Shown here piece after piece: positions 4,241 through 5,929 of a stretch of DNA of 5,929 nt. Position 1 is the first letter of the stretch; every line of letters starts with the position of its first letter. The stretch comes from Macondimonas sp035325645 (lineage in GTDB: Bacteria > Pseudomonadota > Gammaproteobacteria > UBA5335). Made by a program: the position numbers and the translations under genes. The notes beneath the pieces were generated by a model. That model searched no databases. It had not been told where the DNA came from and saw only the letters and a list, made by a program, of their open reading frames with translations. The stretch covers positions 1 to 5,929 of the forward strand of contig DAOKZK010000078.1 of assembly GCA_035325645.1 (NCBI GenBank). Reading direction: 5' to 3'.

Positions 4241-5599
4241 ATGCCGCGCAAGCAAGCCAAGCCAAAGCCCACTGAAGGGCAGCCGTCGCTGCTCGACGGC
4301 GTGGTATCCAACGACTCCCGGCACGCGGACATTTCTGGCGTAGCCGTCGAGGTGTCGCGCGAAAACGCGGAAATCATAGGCGCGTTCGAGAAGGACGCCT
4401 TGAGCTTCGATGACGTGCTAGAAAGCCAGCATGTTCCAGCCGAAGGACTGGGCGAATCACCGGATGGCATAGGCAGCGCCCATCAGCAGCGCCTTTCCAA
4501 GCTGCGCGAGCATCACCGCGTGCTGTCCGAGCTTATCGTGAGCGTCAACCGCGACCTAGCGCGGATCGCCGTCAAGGCTGGCAGCATGGAGACGCCCGAG
4601 GCCCGCGAGCTGCTGCCCCGGCTGCGAAGCCTGCAAGAGCAGCGAATCGCCATTGAAGCCGAGACTCAAGACGAGATGAAGGCTCTCAAGGCTCTGGAGC
4701 GTCGCCTAGCCAAGGTGCCGCACGATGGCAACAACCGGGGAGGGTTAGTCAAAGTCCGCCACCCAAACCGAGATTTCTTTCTGGCCGACCTATTCGACTA
4801 CGCGATGAAGGATGACGGCGCTTCGATGGAAGCACCGATCTTTACCCTATCAACCAAGCCAGACCTTTCGATTTGGGAATGGCGCTCGAAGGACGGGAGT
4901 AAATACGTCAAGGTTGCCCCGTCCGTGATGGGCCGCGCAACCCAGCATGACAAGGACGTGCTGATTTACGTCGTCAGCCAGCTTGTCGAGGGCCTGAACC
5001 GGGGCAGGGATGACGCCAAAAACCGCACCGTCAGGTTCACGGTGTATGACTTCTTGGTGACAACCAACCGGCAGACCAGCGGTGACGGCTATCAGCGGTT
5101 GCACGAAGCCTTCGAGCGGCTGCGAGGGACGAGCATCACGACAGACATTCGGACTGGAGGGGAGAGGGTAAAACAAGGTTTCGGCATCATCGACGAGTGG
5201 CGCATCATCGAAAAATCCAAGTCGGATGAACGCATGATCGCGGTCGAGGTCACGCTTTCCCGCTGGCTATATAACGCTGTGCAAGCGTTCGAGGTGCTGA
5301 CCATACACCCAGACTATTTCCGGCTACGTAAGCCGCTGGCACGGCGTCTGTATGAGATCGCACGCAAACACTGCGGCCACCAGTCCCAGTGGACAATCGG
5401 CCTAGAACTTCTCCAAGAGAAGGCCGGCAGCAAGTCCACTCTCAAAGAGTTCCGTCGGGCGCTACGCGCCATCCAAGACGATGACAGCCTGCCCGAGTAC
5501 CGCTTCGTTCTCGGCCACGATGACAAGGCGACGTTCTACGTCCGCGACACACAGCGGCTGGTGAGGGGCATCGCTAAACGCATCGAGGGCGACGCGTGA
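4241..5599 (+). CDS. repA: Plasmid replication initiator, RPA family
   Basis: This 452-residue initiator should bind the iterons directly downstream and open the origin. Residues about 170-440 match the replication initiator protein A family: IWEWRSKDGSKYVKVAPSV (211-229), KDVLIYVVSQLVEGLNRG (238-255), TVYDFLVTTNRQTSGDGYQRL (267-287), FERLRGTSITTDI (291-303), IDEWRII (317-323), IHPDYFRLRKPLARRLYEIARKH (355-377) and the C-terminal winged-helix-like segment. The first 165 residues are a less conserved extension with a QPSLL motif at 14-18 and a long charged helix or coiled coil at about 82-160. The ATG at 4241 follows GAAGG (4228-4232) by 8 bases, 34 bp after parG, so the three genes may share a transcript. 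The TGA at 5597-5599 abuts the first iteron. No iteron copy lies upstream of the gene, so autorepression by iteron binding there is not evident. Confidence 0.9.
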   Translation: MPRKQAKPKPTEGQPSLLDGVVSNDSRHADISGVAVEVSRENAEIIGAFEKDALSFDDVLESQHVPAEGLGESPDGIGSAHQQRLSKLREHHRVLSELIVSVNRDLARIAVKAGSMETPEARELLPRLRSLQEQRIAIEAETQDEMKALKALERRLAKVPHDGNNRGGLVKVRHPNRDFFLADLFDYAMKDDGASMEAPIFTLSTKPDLSIWEWRSKDGSKYVKVAPSVMGRATQHDKDVLIYVVSQLVEGLNRGRDDAKNRTVRFTVYDFLVTTNRQTSGDGYQRLHEAFERLRGTSITTDIRTGGERVKQGFGIIDEWRIIEKSKSDERMIAVEVTLSRWLYNAVQAFEVLTIHPDYFRLRKPLARRLYEIARKHCGHQSQWTIGLELLQEKAGSKSTLKEFRRALRAIQDDDSLPEYRFVLGHDDKATFYVRDTQRLVRGIAKRIEGDA

Positions 5600-5706
5600 C
5601 ACGTCGTTTCACCCACCTTTCTGTGGATGGGCACGTCGTTTCACCCACCTTTTTCTGTGGATGGGCACGTCGTTTCACCCACCTTTGACACGTCGTTTCA
5701 CCCACC
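5600..5706 (+). repeat. Four iterons of the replication origin with DnaA-box-like spacers
   Basis: The 18-bp sequence CACGTCGTTTCACCCACC occurs four times without a mismatch, at 5600-5617, 5632-5649, 5666-5683 and 5689-5706, all in the same orientation. Start-to-start spacings are 32, 34 and 23 bp, near three, three and two helical turns. Between copies 1-2 and 2-3 lies CTGTGGATGGG, whose TGTGGATGG (5622-5630, 5656-5664) matches the reverse DnaA box TGTGGATAA at 7 of 9 positions. Rep-bound iterons plus host DnaA are the usual arrangement in iteron plasmids. The repeats are seen directly; Rep binding is inferred from their position right after rep. Confidence 0.93.
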
Positions 5707-5810
5707 GCCAGAATCTGCAAGCATTTGTCATTTAAGAAAAATATGTGTGTTTTTAAGGCCGTAACGCGCGCGCGCGATTCTTAACAATAAAATCTTTAAC
5801 ATCCCGGAAC
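5707..5810. other. Probable origin melting region (AT-rich, with a (CG)6 tract)
   Basis: About 85 bases (5720-5805) switch sharply to A/T, with repeated CTTAA or CTTTAA words: ATTTAAG, TTTTTAAGG, TTCTTAACA and TCTTTAACA. The last two look like tandem melting-type repeats (5779-5787 and 5793-5801). In the middle sits CGCGCGCGCGCG at 5765-5776. An AT-rich block next to iterons is the normal DNA-unwinding element of such an origin, so this together with 5600-5706 is the proposed oriV. The function of the CG tract is unknown. Confidence 0.65.
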
Positions 5811-5876
5811 CGATACCGCTGGTGACGACCCACCCCCTGCTGCAACTCCACCGCTTCCGCCAAAGTCAAACACCCA

Positions 5877-5916
5877 GCGGCCTTTGGCCGCGCCGAAGGG
5901 GGGCAAGCCCCCCTTC
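5877..5916. repeat. Two tandem perfect hairpins
   Basis: The first is GCGGCC-TTT-GGCCGC (5877-5891). Three bases later comes GAAGGGGGGC-AA-GCCCCCCTTC (5895-5916), with 10-bp arms around two bases. No T-run follows on either strand, so neither is a classic intrinsic terminator. Next to an origin they could be a single-strand initiation site, the edge of a transfer origin, or a transcription barrier. The sequence alone does not decide. Confidence 0.6.
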
Positions 5917-5929
5917 TCGATCCCACCCG

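Noticed and set aside
5600..5706. Possible CRISPR array, because of regularly spaced perfect repeats
   Set aside because: The repeats are only 18 bp, the spacers are 5-16 bp and two of them are nearly identical, no cas gene is present, and the array adjoins a plasmid rep gene. They are iterons.

Overview
The window reads as the junction between a plasmid-type maintenance backbone (right, about 1341-5929) and an exopolysaccharide or O-antigen type locus (left, 1-1260). Coding DNA is GC-rich with strong G/C in third codon positions. The EPS-associated MarR regulator, MqsRA pair, ParF/ParG-like partition genes and RPA-type replication initiator together suggest a proteobacterium, most likely beta or gamma. 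Genus cannot be fixed from the sequence.

Left part, all on the minus strand. A glucose-1-phosphate thymidylyltransferase gene (rfbA/rmlA) runs off the left edge. Before it comes a winged-helix regulator of the EPS-associated MarR type, with a perfect 8-bp inverted repeat just in front of its start codon. Next come a small serine recombinase of the resolvase/invertase class with a candidate res region behind its start (about 1920-2022), and the complete mqsRA toxin-antitoxin operon with its own promoter and palindromic operator (about 2776-2812).

The stretch 2770-3343 has no intact conventional gene. It holds the mqsRA control region, an AbrB/MazE-fold reading frame without a credible start (2872-3009), a small reading frame that looks frameshifted (3028-3256), and two palindromes in front of parA (3292-3323).

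Right part, all on the plus strand. parA (ParF-like ATPase) overlaps parG (ribbon-helix-helix centromere-binding protein) by 4 bp. A large RPA-family Rep gene follows after 34 bp. The Rep stop codon directly abuts four 18-bp iterons (5600-5706) interleaved with two DnaA-box-like elements. After these come an AT-rich segment split by a (CG)6 tract (about 5720-5805) and two tandem perfect hairpins (5877-5916). This is a compact partition-replication-origin module.

MqsRA (post-segregational stabilisation), the recombinase with its candidate res site (possible multimer resolution), ParA/ParG (segregation) and Rep/iterons (copy control) together form a coherent plasmid-maintenance set. The polysaccharide genes are either cargo on that replicon or chromosomal DNA next to an integrated plasmid. 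I saw no wholly new system. The most unusual items are the origin architecture, the possibly leaderless mqsR transcript, the inverted repeat that overlaps the MarR ribosome-binding site, and the decayed small genes between mqsR and parA.
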